From Heliobacterium chlorum (GTDB lineage: Bacteria; Bacillota; Desulfitobacteriia; Heliobacteriales; Heliobacteriaceae), in contig NZ_JACVHF010000015.1 of the NCBI RefSeq assembly GCF_014502795.1, forward strand, positions 27,931 to 91,930: a DNA stretch of 64,000 nucleotides. Reading direction: 5' to 3'. The position numbers and the translations under genes were made by a program. Below are positions 26,110-34,015 of this stretch, one piece after another (position 1 is the first letter of the stretch; each line of letters begins with the position of its first letter). The notes under the pieces were generated by a model. That model saw only the letters and a program-made list of their open reading frames with translations. It did no database searches and had not been told where the DNA came from.

Positions 26110-26229
26110 GGATTGCTTTTTAAGTTCAGTTCCTCATTATGGGATTAAGGGGATATCTTCTCGGAAGGTTTTGCATGATTCGTTTCGAATTTATCTAGAG
26201 TATAGCTTATTTATGCGAGGAGATTATAC

Positions 26230-26760
26230 ATGCAGACTAAAATCAAAAAGATAATCGTTGAGTATGTAGGCCCGGTTATGTTCGCGCTTATTTTATCCCT
26301 GTTTATCCGAACTTATATTGCGGAAGCCTACTGGATCCCCTCGGAATCGATGGTACCCACGCTAAATGTCAATGATCATTTAATCGTGGAAAAGGTGACC
26401 GAAAAAATTGTTGGTTTTGAGCGGGGAGACATCATTGTTTTTAAAGCCCCCCCTCAATTGGCTAAGGACGAAAACCTGATTAAGAGGGTTATAGGATTAC
26501 CCGGTGATACGGTTGAAATCCATAATGGAAAACTCTATATCAATAACGAAGTTTTAGACGAACCCTATGTGAAGGTAAAAATGCTTCAAGATTTTAAACC
26601 TTTTACGGTACCTGAAAACAGCCTTTTTGTTCTGGGTGATAATCGAAATAACAGCTACGACAGCCGTTACTGGGGGGTCGTACCCCAAGAAACTGTGATC
26701 GGGAAAGCTGTGGCTCGGTACTATCCATTCAATGAAATGGGGCTACTTGGTCATAGATAA
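26230..26760 (+). CDS. lepB: Signal peptidase I
   Basis: The product has 176 residues, the short Gram-positive form, with one N-terminal membrane anchor (YVGPVMFALILSLFIRTYI). Family S26 boxes are all present: SESMVPTL with nucleophilic Ser (about 40), the RVIGLPGDTVE box with the general-base Lys (LIKR, about 80), and LGDNRNNSYDSRYWG. It removes signal peptides from exported proteins at the outer face of the membrane. It is a single gene with an AGGAG site and its own terminator; the genome may carry others. Confidence 0.95.
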   Translation: MQTKIKKIIVEYVGPVMFALILSLFIRTYIAEAYWIPSESMVPTLNVNDHLIVEKVTEKIVGFERGDIIVFKAPPQLAKDENLIKRVIGLPGDTVEIHNGKLYINNEVLDEPYVKVKMLQDFKPFTVPENSLFVLGDNRNNSYDSRYWGVVPQETVIGKAVARYYPFNEMGLLGHR

Positions 26761-26804
26761 GCTTCAATAGGAATGAGTTTTTAAGGACAAATTTATCCTG
26801 TGTA

Positions 26805-26830
26805 GCGTGGCCGACGAGGCCACGCTTTTG
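26805..26830 (+). terminator. Terminator after lepB
   Basis: GCGTGGCC-GACGA-GGCCACGC followed by TTTTG. Confidence 0.82.
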
Positions 26831-26945
26831 TCTTATTTCAGCAGTTTAACTATCACCTTATTACCTCCGGTAGTAACGATCAACTCCCCGATTCCATAAA
26901 ATACAACATCAATGGAATTAAAAGGATTTCGAGGAGGGTATTAAA

Positions 26946-27239
26946 ATGTCAAGACGGCACAGACATCATCAGCATCATCATTGTCAATCGGTCGCTTACT
27001 CCAATCCCACTACTTCGGCTCAGCCCGCACAAGCTTGTCCACAACTCCCCGGAACGCTGGTACGAATTTTTATTCCCGCTGGTGCAGTCATAAACTTATT
27101 GAATCTAATCGAGGTGAGTTCGCCGAGCGGCATTTGTCTGGTCGTAAGAATACCGATTTTAGGTGGTAATTCGACCGTTTCCAGTGTCTTAGACTCTATC
27201 CGTCAGGCCGGCGGTACTGTCGAGTTTATGACAGAGTAA
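26946..27239 (+). CDS. Small His-rich-N-terminus protein
   Basis: 97 residues from ATG after GAGGAGGG. The first 14 residues are His/Arg rich (SRRHRHHQHHHC), possibly metal-binding. Residues 38-97 form a compact domain (GTLVRIFIPAGAVINLLNL, GICLVVRIPILGG, SVLDSIRQAGGTVEFMTE) that may fold as alternating strands and helix. Unknown family. A spore-associated role is possible from context only. Confidence 0.6.
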   Translation: MSRRHRHHQHHHCQSVAYSNPTTSAQPAQACPQLPGTLVRIFIPAGAVINLLNLIEVSSPSGICLVVRIPILGGNSTVSSVLDSIRQAGGTVEFMTE

Positions 27240-27251
27240 GGATCCAACATC

Positions 27252-27286
27252 AAAGACCTGCCGTAGCTGTAAGCTGGCAGGTCTTT
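27252..27286. terminator. Bidirectional terminator
   Basis: AAAGACCTGCC pairs with GGCAGGTCTTT, between two converging small genes. Confidence 0.88.
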
Positions 27287-27293
27287 CGATTGC

Positions 27294-27413
27294 TTATTGT
27301 TGGTTCCCTTGTTCATTCGGATTCGGGAGTTGGGCACCTTCTGTCCGGTTGACCATCGTCGCTTCGGGATTGGGTATCTCCTGTTTGTTCACACTTTTAT
27401 TCGTTTCGGTCAA
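27294..27413 (-). CDS. 39-residue polar protein
   Basis: TTG at 27413 with GGGAGGTGATTACA directly upstream gives a product starting MTETNKSVNKQEIPNPEATM and ending NEQGNQQ. It is low in hydrophobics and rich in Asn/Gln/Pro, probably disordered; small acid-soluble or spore-associated peptides look like this. It converges with the 97-residue gene at a shared terminator. Confidence 0.6.
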   Translation of the reverse strand: MTETNKSVNKQEIPNPEATMVNRTEGAQLPNPNEQGNQQ

Positions 27414-27547
27414 TGTAATCACCTCCCACGACTAGTATGGTCGGTTTTTTATGGATTATGGACCTTCGCCCCGATCAGTTTGACCGGATTTTCAACTTAC
27501 GATAATGAAACGGTATCATAAGTTGAAAACTCTCAAGTTTTTACCTA

Positions 27548-27613
27548 GTCGTGAAATCACGACAACATAACGTTTATCACAACAAATCATAACGTTGTGA
27601 ATTGTTGTGATAA
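27548..27613. promoter_or_regulatory. Palindromic operator cluster of the recombinase cassette
   Basis: Two perfect or near-perfect inverted repeats: GTCGTGAAATCACGAC (27548-27563) and TTATCACAACAA...TTGTTGTGATAA (12-bp arms, 27574-27613) with a smaller TCATAACGTTGTGA dyad inside. They end 17 bp before the -35 box of the next promoter, a position for an activator or for recombinase accessory binding. Confidence 0.65.
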
Positions 27614-27629
27614 GTCAAATATGATGTGA

Positions 27630-27658
27630 TTGTGATGAATGGTTTCTTTTGGTATGAT
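27630..27658 (+). promoter_or_regulatory. Sigma-A type promoter
   Basis: TTGTGA, 17-bp spacer, TATGAT, with the start codon of the coiled-coil gene 42 bp downstream of the -10. Confidence 0.65.
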
Positions 27659-27700
27659 AGGAGTGAGGCTTGTCCAGATTCGATAGAGGAGATTTGAAAT

Positions 27701-28708
27701 ATGAGCGATGAACAAGTGCTTACCTGCGAGAATGGCGCCACAAGGGAACAGATAGATGACAGTGATTCCAAAATAGACCGCTACACCCTAGGCATCCGGG
27801 GGATCACTAAAAAGCAGTTACAAGACGAAATTCGACAATCTGGAAAATCGGTCGATGAGTTTATCGGCTATCTTTTGTCTTTACATACAGAACAACTATC
27901 GAAAGCCACTTTTACGGAATCGCAAAAAAGCGCTATTGCTGAAGTGGAACACCATTTGAATCGTATCGGCCAAATCATGGCCCATTTGCTCGGTTCCGCC
28001 CGATCACATATCGAAGCGTCTGAATTACAAGCCCTGAATGCCCGTTCTGAATTGGATTCAGTAAAAGCGGAATTGCTCGATGTGCAGCGGAAAGCTGAAA
28101 AAGAAATTGCCGAAGTGAAACAAAAGGCTAAGGTGACTGTAGAGGCAGCAGAAGAAATTGCTGCCAAAGCGCAAAAGCAGGCCCTTGAGCTGGAAGAACA
28201 TCTGCACAAAGCTCGGGAGGAATTTAAAGAACAACAAGAACTCTGGATGCGGCAGTTGAGCGAGTCTCGAGCTAATGCCGCACAAACCAACAAGCTATTG
28301 TCGATGACGGAAGCAGCACTGGAGGAAACAAGAAGAGAACTGGAAAATCGAAAAACCCTCGCGAGTGAAGTGGACAAGCTCAAAGAGACTCTCGATACAA
28401 TAGAAAAGAAAAACCGCAAAAAAACTCTTGAGGCAGATCAGACGCAAAAAAAGTTAAATCTAGCCGAAAACAAGATTTGTTCCCTAAAAGAAGAGCATCA
28501 AACTGCCTTATCAACGTTAGAGCAGCGATTGGCCCAGCAATGGTCTTTGGAAAAAGAGAAGGCTGTTCTGGAAACACGGGAGGAAGAACGGCAGACACAT
28601 TATCGTCTCCAGGAAACGATCGCTGCTTTAAGAGAAGAAAATGCTCGGTTGCGGGGTGATTTGGCGGTGGCGCAAGCTTCTGCAACAGCAAGGAGTGAGA
28701 AAGGTTGA
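27701..28708 (+). CDS. RHH-like/coiled-coil DNA-binding partner of recombinase
   Basis: The product has 335 residues. Residues about 30-65 (LGIRGITKKQLQDEIRQSGK then SVDEFIGYLLSLH) resemble a ribbon-helix-helix DNA-binding unit. From about 75 to the end the protein is almost continuous coiled coil with heptads of Leu/Ala and Glu/Lys (AELLDVQRKAEKEIAEVKQK and similar). The architecture resembles KfrA-type plasmid proteins, though the N-terminus is not the KfrA domain. The stop overlaps the start of the recombinase gene by 4 bases, so the two are translationally coupled and likely act together, with this protein perhaps bridging recombination sites. Confidence 0.65.
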   Translation: MSDEQVLTCENGATREQIDDSDSKIDRYTLGIRGITKKQLQDEIRQSGKSVDEFIGYLLSLHTEQLSKATFTESQKSAIAEVEHHLNRIGQIMAHLLGSARSHIEASELQALNARSELDSVKAELLDVQRKAEKEIAEVKQKAKVTVEAAEEIAAKAQKQALELEEHLHKAREEFKEQQELWMRQLSESRANAAQTNKLLSMTEAALEETRRELENRKTLASEVDKLKETLDTIEKKNRKKTLEADQTQKKLNLAENKICSLKEEHQTALSTLEQRLAQQWSLEKEKAVLETREEERQTHYRLQETIAALREENARLRGDLAVAQASATARSEKG

Positions 28709-29670
28709 GCCTTCCCTCTCGTTCTTCTAAAGGCCCGATTGCCCTTCCAAACTCTTTGCCAGAGGAAATTCAAAGAGTACGCCAAGCCGCTCGTTCGCAA
28801 CAAACGATTAAATCCTATCAAGCTGACTGGCGCCATTTTTCCACGTGGTGCCGCCAATCATCTCAATGTGCTTTGCCAGCTTCGTCGGAGACGGTGGAAG
28901 CCTATTTGGTCGCTATGGCTCAAAATGGCTATAAATACTCCACCATCTCCCGCCGTCTATCTGCTATAAGCAAAGCCCACGAAATCGAAGGCAAGGACTC
29001 TCCCACCCATTCCTTAATCGTTCGAACGGCCCTTCAGGGGATCGCTCGGCTTCACGGCTCGGCTCAACGAGGCAAATCGCCCATTACCGTCACTCACTTA
29101 AGAGAAATGATGGGCCACATTCCCCTAACCCTGCAAGGTCACCGGGATCGAGCCCTGTTATTGCTCGGGTTTGCCGGCGCATTTCGCCGTTCTGAGTTAG
29201 TTCAACTTAATGTGGCGGATTTACAGTTTGTAGCTGAAGGAATCCGCGTGAACCTGCGGCGCTCAAAAACCGATCCCTTGGGAGGGGGATTCATCAAAGG
29301 GATTCCCAACGGGGACCACGAAAACACTTGTCCAGTCCGAGCCGTTCGACAATGGATGGAACGTGCAGGTATCAACGAGGGCCCCCTATTTCGTCCCGTA
29401 ACACGTCACGATACGCTTCGTCAAACCCGTTTAAGCGATGCTTCCGTAGCGCTAATCGTGAAACGATATGCTCAACAAGTTGGCTTGGAAGTCAGCCAAT
29501 TTTCCGGACACTCTCTTAGGGCCGGTCTGGCGACAGCAGCCGCGTCTGCTGGTGTGGAAGAACGCTTGATTATGAACCAAACGGGGCATCGTTCTGTCAA
29601 AATGGTTCGCCATTACATCCGGGAGGGTTCACTCTTCCGGCAGAATGCTGCTAAAGGTATCGGATTATAG
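28705..29670 (+). CDS. Tyrosine recombinase
   Basis: The product has 321 residues from TTG overlapping the upstream stop (GGTTGAG). A SAM-like core-binding domain (QTIKSYQADWRHFSTWCRQ) is followed by the catalytic domain. Active residues are Arg in GAFRRSEL, Lys in RRSKTDP, HSLRAG, the TGHRS histidine and Tyr in RHYIREG near the C-terminus. It has no arm-binding domain, unlike the island integrase at 8.2 kb, and is closer to XerC/D-like or plasmid/integron-type enzymes. It is intact. It ends 146 bp before a tRNA cluster, but no duplicated tRNA end is seen there. Confidence 0.92.
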   Translation: MSLPSRSSKGPIALPNSLPEEIQRVRQAARSQQTIKSYQADWRHFSTWCRQSSQCALPASSETVEAYLVAMAQNGYKYSTISRRLSAISKAHEIEGKDSPTHSLIVRTALQGIARLHGSAQRGKSPITVTHLREMMGHIPLTLQGHRDRALLLLGFAGAFRRSELVQLNVADLQFVAEGIRVNLRRSKTDPLGGGFIKGIPNGDHENTCPVRAVRQWMERAGINEGPLFRPVTRHDTLRQTRLSDASVALIVKRYAQQVGLEVSQFSGHSLRAGLATAAASAGVEERLIMNQTGHRSVKMVRHYIREGSLFRQNAAKGIGL

Positions 29671-29755
29671 TCGGTGAATAGGGATTGAAACCTTGGAATC
29701 AACCAAAAAGTTCCGATCATTCCGCATTTTCTTAATCAAAAAAACTAAAATCATG

Positions 29756-29784
29756 TTGACTTTAGTATTGAGATTTGATAAATT
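29756..29784 (+). promoter_or_regulatory. Promoter of the tRNA cluster
   Basis: TTGACT, 17-bp spacer, TAAATT, 31 bp before the first tRNA. Confidence 0.7.
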
Positions 29785-29815
29785 ATATCTCGTCACCGGC
29801 GCAATGCCCGATGAC

Positions 29816-29892
29816 GGACGATTAGCTCAGCTGGTTAGAGCGCATGCCTCACATGCATGAGGTCGGCGGTTCGATCCCGTCATCGTCCACCA
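29816..29892 (+). tRNA. tRNA-Val(CAC)
   Basis: Complete cloverleaf GGACGAT...ATCGTCC with encoded ACCA; anticodon loop CTCACAT. Confidence 0.95.
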
Positions 29893-29896
29893 GATT

Positions 29897-29984
29897 GCCG
29901 AAGTGGCGGAATTGGCAGACGCGCTGGTCTCAAAAACCAGTGAGGTCACCCCTCGTGCCGGTTCGACCCCGGCCTTCGGCACCA
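29897..29984 (+). tRNA. tRNA-Leu(CAA)
   Basis: Class II tRNA with long variable arm; acceptor GCCGAAG/CTTCGGC, anticodon loop CTCAAAA, encoded ACCA. Confidence 0.95.
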
Positions 29985-29989
29985 TTTAT

Positions 29990-30064
29990 GCGGAAGTAGC
30001 TCAGCGGTAGAGCATCGCCTTGCCAAGGCGAGGGTCGCGAGTTCGAATCTCGTCTTCCGCTCCA
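29990..30064 (+). tRNA. tRNA-Gly(GCC)
   Basis: Acceptor GCGGAAG/CTTCCGC, anticodon loop TTGCCAA, encoded TCCA. Confidence 0.95.
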
Positions 30065-30076
30065 TTTAAACCACAT

Positions 30077-30150
30077 GCGGGTGTAGTTCAATGGTAGAAC
30101 ATCAGCTTCCCAAGCTGAATACGTGGGTTCGATTCCCATCACCCGCTCCA
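30077..30150 (+). tRNA. tRNA-Gly(CCC)
   Basis: Acceptor GCGGGTG/CACCCGC, anticodon loop TTCCCAA, encoded TCCA. Confidence 0.95.
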
Positions 30151-30160
30151 TATGATTTCT

Positions 30161-30236
30161 AGGGGAGTAGCTCAATCGGTAGAGCGGCGGTCTCCAAAAC
30201 CGTAGGCTGCGGGTTCAAGTCCTGTCTCCCCTGCCA
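30161..30236 (+). tRNA. tRNA-Trp(CCA)
   Basis: Acceptor AGGGGAG/CTCCCCT, anticodon loop CTCCAAA, encoded GCCA. Confidence 0.95.
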
Positions 30237-30244
30237 TTGAATTT

Positions 30245-30320
30245 GCCGCTGTAGCTCAGTCGGTAGAGCGTATCCTTGGTAAGGATAAGGTCACCGGTTC
30301 AATCCCGGTCAGTGGCTCCA
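30245..30320 (+). tRNA. tRNA-Thr(GGT)
   Basis: Acceptor GCCGCTG/CAGTGGC, anticodon loop TTGGTAA, encoded TCCA. Confidence 0.95.
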
Positions 30321-30331
30321 TATTTTACGAT

Positions 30332-30414
30332 GCGAGAGTGGCGGAACTGGCAGACGCGCACGTTTGAGGGGCGTGTGGGCAACCGTGGGGGTTCGAGTCC
30401 CCCCTCTCGCACCA
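30332..30414 (+). tRNA. tRNA-Leu(GAG)
   Basis: Class II tRNA, acceptor GCGAGAG/CTCTCGC, anticodon loop TTGAGGG, encoded ACCA. Last of the seven-gene cluster. Confidence 0.95.
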
Positions 30415-30426
30415 AATTGAAATTAA

Positions 30427-30450
30427 AAACCCAGGCTTAAGCCTGGGTTT
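30427..30450 (+). terminator. Terminator of the tRNA operon
   Basis: AAACCCAGGC-TTAA-GCCTGGGTTT followed by T-rich sequence. Confidence 0.88.
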
Positions 30451-30528
30451 TCTGTTTCTTCATTCGAGTTTTTTCATTTCAATTTTACACTCAGCTTGTT
30501 GCTTTACACTTAGCTTTCAGCTTTACAT

Positions 30529-30864
30529 TTAGCTTGCTGCGATATCAGCGCGAACACCGATAAAAGACTCCCACATACTCACAGCCCGTTCTTCTTCCAC
30601 TTCACCGTCAATGATTTGGGTAGGCAACGGGCACCGGCTCTCTACGCCCTGCAAGAAATGCTCAAATTGATCCGGGGGAAAATCTCTCGCTTGCCGAACG
30701 GCCTTGCGCTCACCATAATCGAATATCAACAAACAATCGATTAAGCCGTTCTCTTTTACTTTTGAATAGAAATGCATCCCTTTTAAGTTCTCCGGGGAAC
30801 CTTCATTAACGGCAGTCAATATGCGGTAAGGCTTTTCCCCAGCCTGCAAGGCCCATTCTTCCAT
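30529..30864 (-). CDS. Hypothetical protein, 111 residues
   Basis: The product starts at ATG after GGGAGGATAAGC. The sequence looks globular (PYRILTAVNEGSPENLKGMH, then GLIDCLLIFDYGERK), with alternating strands and a helix FPPDQFEHFLQGV. No motif is recognised. It lies on the opposite strand between two tRNA groups, convergent with the first. Confidence 0.6.
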   Translation of the reverse strand: MEEWALQAGEKPYRILTAVNEGSPENLKGMHFYSKVKENGLIDCLLIFDYGERKAVRQARDFPPDQFEHFLQGVESRCPLPTQIIDGEVEEERAVSMWESFIGVRADIAAS

Positions 30865-30995
30865 AGGCTTATCCTCCCTATCAGTATCAATCCTTTTTTC
30901 GACGCGATTCTCTATAATCCTCCCCTGTTCCCGTTACTTTGCCGTTGAAAAGCTAAGCCATTCGACCTTTCCCTTAAAAAACCTCGTTTACGTTA

Positions 30996-31024
30996 TTGAC
31001 GACCTCCCTAAGATAACTTATACT
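30996..31024 (+). promoter_or_regulatory. Promoter of tRNA-Met/tRNA-Val
   Basis: TTGACG, 17-bp spacer, TATACT, 15 bp before the first tRNA. Confidence 0.75.
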
Positions 31025-31039
31025 AATCCTTGTCGTCAT

Positions 31040-31117
31040 GGCGGTGTAGCTCAGTTGGTCTAGAGCATACGGTTCATACCCGTAGTGTCGTAGGTTCAAA
31101 TCCTACCACCGCTACCA
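31040..31117 (+). tRNA. tRNA-Met(CAT), elongator-like
   Basis: Acceptor GGCGGTG/CACCGCT with encoded ACCA, anticodon loop TTCATAC. The first base pairs G-T, unlike the unpaired C-A of initiator tRNAs. Confidence 0.9.
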
Positions 31118-31118
31118 T

Positions 31119-31195
<77 letters not shown>

Positions 31196-31342
31196 CCTTC
31201 ATATAATTAGTGAGAAAGAGTTTTGAGCCTACTTGGTTCAAAGCTTTTTTTATATCCAGAAAGATTCTCACCAGAAAAAAGCGTTCATTATCGTTTAATG
31301 ATACTTCCATTTCTGAGTCTATTTTGAAATTAAGGGGTGTGT

Positions 31343-31465
31343 ATGATGAAAAAGAAGTTTAAAGGGTATTTCACGGTTTTTCTTTTGGCTTCCAACCGAG
31401 TGAAGAAAGGAAGATTGTTTCGCAAGAGACGACCCGTATCTCCCGGTTCAGCCTTTGCTTATTAG
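31343..31465 (+). CDS. 40-residue basic peptide
   Basis: ATG after AAGGGGTG reads MMKKKFKGYFTVFLLASNRV then a basic tail (KKGRLFRKRRP). About a third of the residues are Lys or Arg, with one short hydrophobic stretch. It ends 76 bp before a terminator. No family; possibly a small ribosome- or membrane-associated peptide. Confidence 0.4.
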   Translation: MMKKKFKGYFTVFLLASNRVKKGRLFRKRRPVSPGSAFAY

Positions 31466-31540
31466 CGCCACTATTCACTGATCCTAGCCTTAAATTAGTG
31501 ACATGACATCGAATGAATTCTAACTGAAAAATAGTACGAA

Positions 31541-31573
31541 AAAACCGGAGAATTGTTACTCTCCGGTTTTTTC
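31541..31573 (+). terminator. Terminator
   Basis: AAAACCGGAG-loop-CTCCGGTTTTTT. Confidence 0.88.
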
Positions 31574-31747
31574 TTGTTGCTTGGGGCTCTCATCTGACTA
31601 TCATAAAACTGTTTATCTTGTCTTTTTTGGCAGTCATTGGCGTTCATCCAGGGTGGGTTTTTGGCTTTCGAGATGATATATTATACCCACGACATAAGAA
31701 TTAAATGATTCAGCCCTATCTGACTATCCAAGGAGGATGGTATTTTC

Positions 31748-33955
31748 ATGCCCGTCCCAGAGAAGTCTGCCGACTCAACTCAAACTACTACAGCCTCTTC
31801 CCTCAAACGTCCCTGGTGGAGACAGTTGTTTTTCGCCATCGGACTCATTTTTCTTTCGATTTTCCTCGGCTTGGTTGCCGCCGCCGGATACACTACATAC
31901 TGGTTCATCACTGATGTTCCCCAGTTCAATGTTGATGATTTTGCCTCGCCGACGACATCCTTTGTCTATGATATGAACGGACAGTTGATCTGCGAACTTC
32001 ACGGGCCCCAACACCGGATACCACTACCTTTAAGCAAAATCTCCAAAAAACTGCAAACAGCTGTTTTAGCTGCGGAAGATGTCCGATTTTATGATCATCC
32101 CGGTTTTGATGTTCGAGGGATCATGAGGGCATTGAAAAGCAACTACGATGCCGGTTCGATTCAGGAAGGCGCCTCGACGATCACTCAACAGTTGATTAAA
32201 AACGTCTATCTCGGCCCGGAGAAAACGCTAAATCGTAAGTTAAAGGAGATTCATCTCGCCTATCACCTGGAGCGGCAAATCGGGAAGGACCGAGTGCTGG
32301 AGTTATACTTAAACCGAATTTATTTCGGGGAAGGGGCTTATGGTGTTGAAGCGGCCGCACGCACCTATTTTGGCAAGTCTGTCAACGACCTGACTGTAGC
32401 TGAATGCGCCCTGTTGGCGGGTATACCGAAAAATCCTTCTGCCTTTTCCCCGACCGCTTCCCTGGATGCGGCCGAAGAACGGAGAAATACAGTTATTTCT
32501 CAAATGGCTACTTACGGTTTTATAACAACAGAACAAGCGGAACGAGCCCGTAAAGAGCCTATCCGATTAAACCCTAATCCTCCGGAAAAAGATATTCATT
32601 ACCCCTACCCCTTTTTTATCGATGAAGTGCTGCGGGAAGCTACCCGAATTCACGGGATCTCAGAGGACCAATTGTTCGGCGGCGGTCTTCGTATATATAC
32701 CACTCTCGATCGAAGAGTACAAAAGCTTGCTGAAGACGCCTTTACCGATCCAAACTTGTTTCCACAAAGCGTAGACGATCGGCTTGTGGAAGGTGCACTG
32801 GCTGCTGTCGATCCAATGACAGGGTATGTCAAGGCTTTAGTCGGCGGAAGGACGTACGAGGAGCGTCGAGGCTTTAACCGGGCCACCATGATGCAACGCT
32901 CTCCCGGGTCAGCCATAAAACCGTTGGCCGTATATGCTCCAGCTCTAGAACAAGGCTGGTCCCCCAATGCGATGCTTCCCGATGAACAAATCGATTTTCA
33001 GGGATACCGTCCGAATAACTATGATGGTGTCTTTCGAGGGCAAGTAACGATGCGCCAAGCGGTGGCTCAATCGATCAACATACCCGCCGTTTGGCTGCTG
33101 GATCGTATCGGAGTTCGTTCTGCCTTCGACACACTGCGCATAATGGGGATGCCCATCAGCGAAAAAGACGCGAACTTGTCCCTCGCACTGGGCGGGCTCG
33201 ATAAAGGTGTGTCACCCTTGGATATGGCTCGTGGCTATGCCGCGTTGGCCAACGGAGGGACAGCCGTAGAGACCCGAACCATTATACAAGTCTACGGACC
33301 TTTGGATCGCCCGATGGCCAAAGCGCCCAAAAAGACATCTCTTTTTCAAATGGCGACGGCCAAACAGATGACATCGATGTTGCAGGATGTAGTGCGTTAC
33401 GGTACTGGTCGAGAGGCTCGCCTAAGCCGTCCCGTAGCCGGAAAAACAGGAACGTCTGAGCTTCCACCGTTACCCATATTTGAGGGCGTAAAAGGAAACC
33501 GGGACGCTTGGTTTGTCGGTTACACACCGGAATTGGTGACAGCCGTCTGGATGGGGTACGACAAGACCGATCGCCGACATTATCTAAACCGAGTCTATGG
33601 GGGCTCCTATCCCGCTCGTATGTTCCACCTATTCATGGAAGGTGCCTTAGCCGAGATGGAAGTACGGCCGTCGGAACTCTTTACTACAGATTCTGCACCG
33701 GTCCCGGCCCCATCAGCAGGAAAATCAGAGGCTGAAGAATCCTCGAGCCCTCCTTCTACGAACTCTCAAACTCAGGAATCAGCTCCATCTCCGCCTCAAG
33801 CGGAAACTCAGCCAGGAAACACGGAGCCATCGGGAAGCACGAATGCAATTCCTTCCCCGCCCGCGGAAAAGATGCCCACAAAACCAGACGCCCTATCACC
33901 ACTGGAAAGGCAAACCCCTCTCACACCGCTTTCCCCGCCAGAAAAAAGAGAATGA
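31748..33955 (+). CDS. Penicillin-binding protein 1A, bifunctional
   Basis: The product has 735 residues from ATG after AAGGAGG. A cytoplasmic start and one membrane helix (about 25-52) precede the GT51 transglycosylase (AAEDVRFYDHPGFD with the catalytic Glu, GASTITQQLIKN, RVLELYLNRIYFGEGAYG). The transpeptidase carries SPGSAIKP (SxxK, about 386), QSINIP (SxN, about 442) and GKTGTSE (KTG, about 565). The last 75 residues are a Pro/Ser/Glu-rich extracellular tail. It polymerises and cross-links peptidoglycan. Monocistronic with a bidirectional terminator. Confidence 0.95.
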   Translation: MPVPEKSADSTQTTTASSLKRPWWRQLFFAIGLIFLSIFLGLVAAAGYTTYWFITDVPQFNVDDFASPTTSFVYDMNGQLICELHGPQHRIPLPLSKISKKLQTAVLAAEDVRFYDHPGFDVRGIMRALKSNYDAGSIQEGASTITQQLIKNVYLGPEKTLNRKLKEIHLAYHLERQIGKDRVLELYLNRIYFGEGAYGVEAAARTYFGKSVNDLTVAECALLAGIPKNPSAFSPTASLDAAEERRNTVISQMATYGFITTEQAERARKEPIRLNPNPPEKDIHYPYPFFIDEVLREATRIHGISEDQLFGGGLRIYTTLDRRVQKLAEDAFTDPNLFPQSVDDRLVEGALAAVDPMTGYVKALVGGRTYEERRGFNRATMMQRSPGSAIKPLAVYAPALEQGWSPNAMLPDEQIDFQGYRPNNYDGVFRGQVTMRQAVAQSINIPAVWLLDRIGVRSAFDTLRIMGMPISEKDANLSLALGGLDKGVSPLDMARGYAALANGGTAVETRTIIQVYGPLDRPMAKAPKKTSLFQMATAKQMTSMLQDVVRYGTGREARLSRPVAGKTGTSELPPLPIFEGVKGNRDAWFVGYTPELVTAVWMGYDKTDRRHYLNRVYGGSYPARMFHLFMEGALAEMEVRPSELFTTDSAPVPAPSAGKSEAEESSSPPSTNSQTQESAPSPPQAETQPGNTEPSGSTNAIPSPPAEKMPTKPDALSPLERQTPLTPLSPPEKRE

Positions 33956-33960
33956 AACAA

Positions 33961-33999
33961 AAAGCCCGGATCTTTCTCGTTTGAGAAAAGGTCCGGGCG
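33961..33999. terminator. Bidirectional terminator
   Basis: AAAGCCCGGATC with TTTCTC/GAGAAA inner pairing and GGTCCGGGC, between converging genes. Confidence 0.8.
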
Positions 34000-34015
34000 A
34001 ATTATTAAAAAAACT

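Noticed and set aside
27868..28419. Ser/Cys-rich minus-strand frame of 183 codons
   Set aside because: It is the shadow of the Glu/Lys-rich coiled-coil gene and has no start site.
29676..29695. GGGATTGAAAC as a CRISPR repeat
   Set aside because: It occurs once, with no spaced copies and no cas genes in the window.
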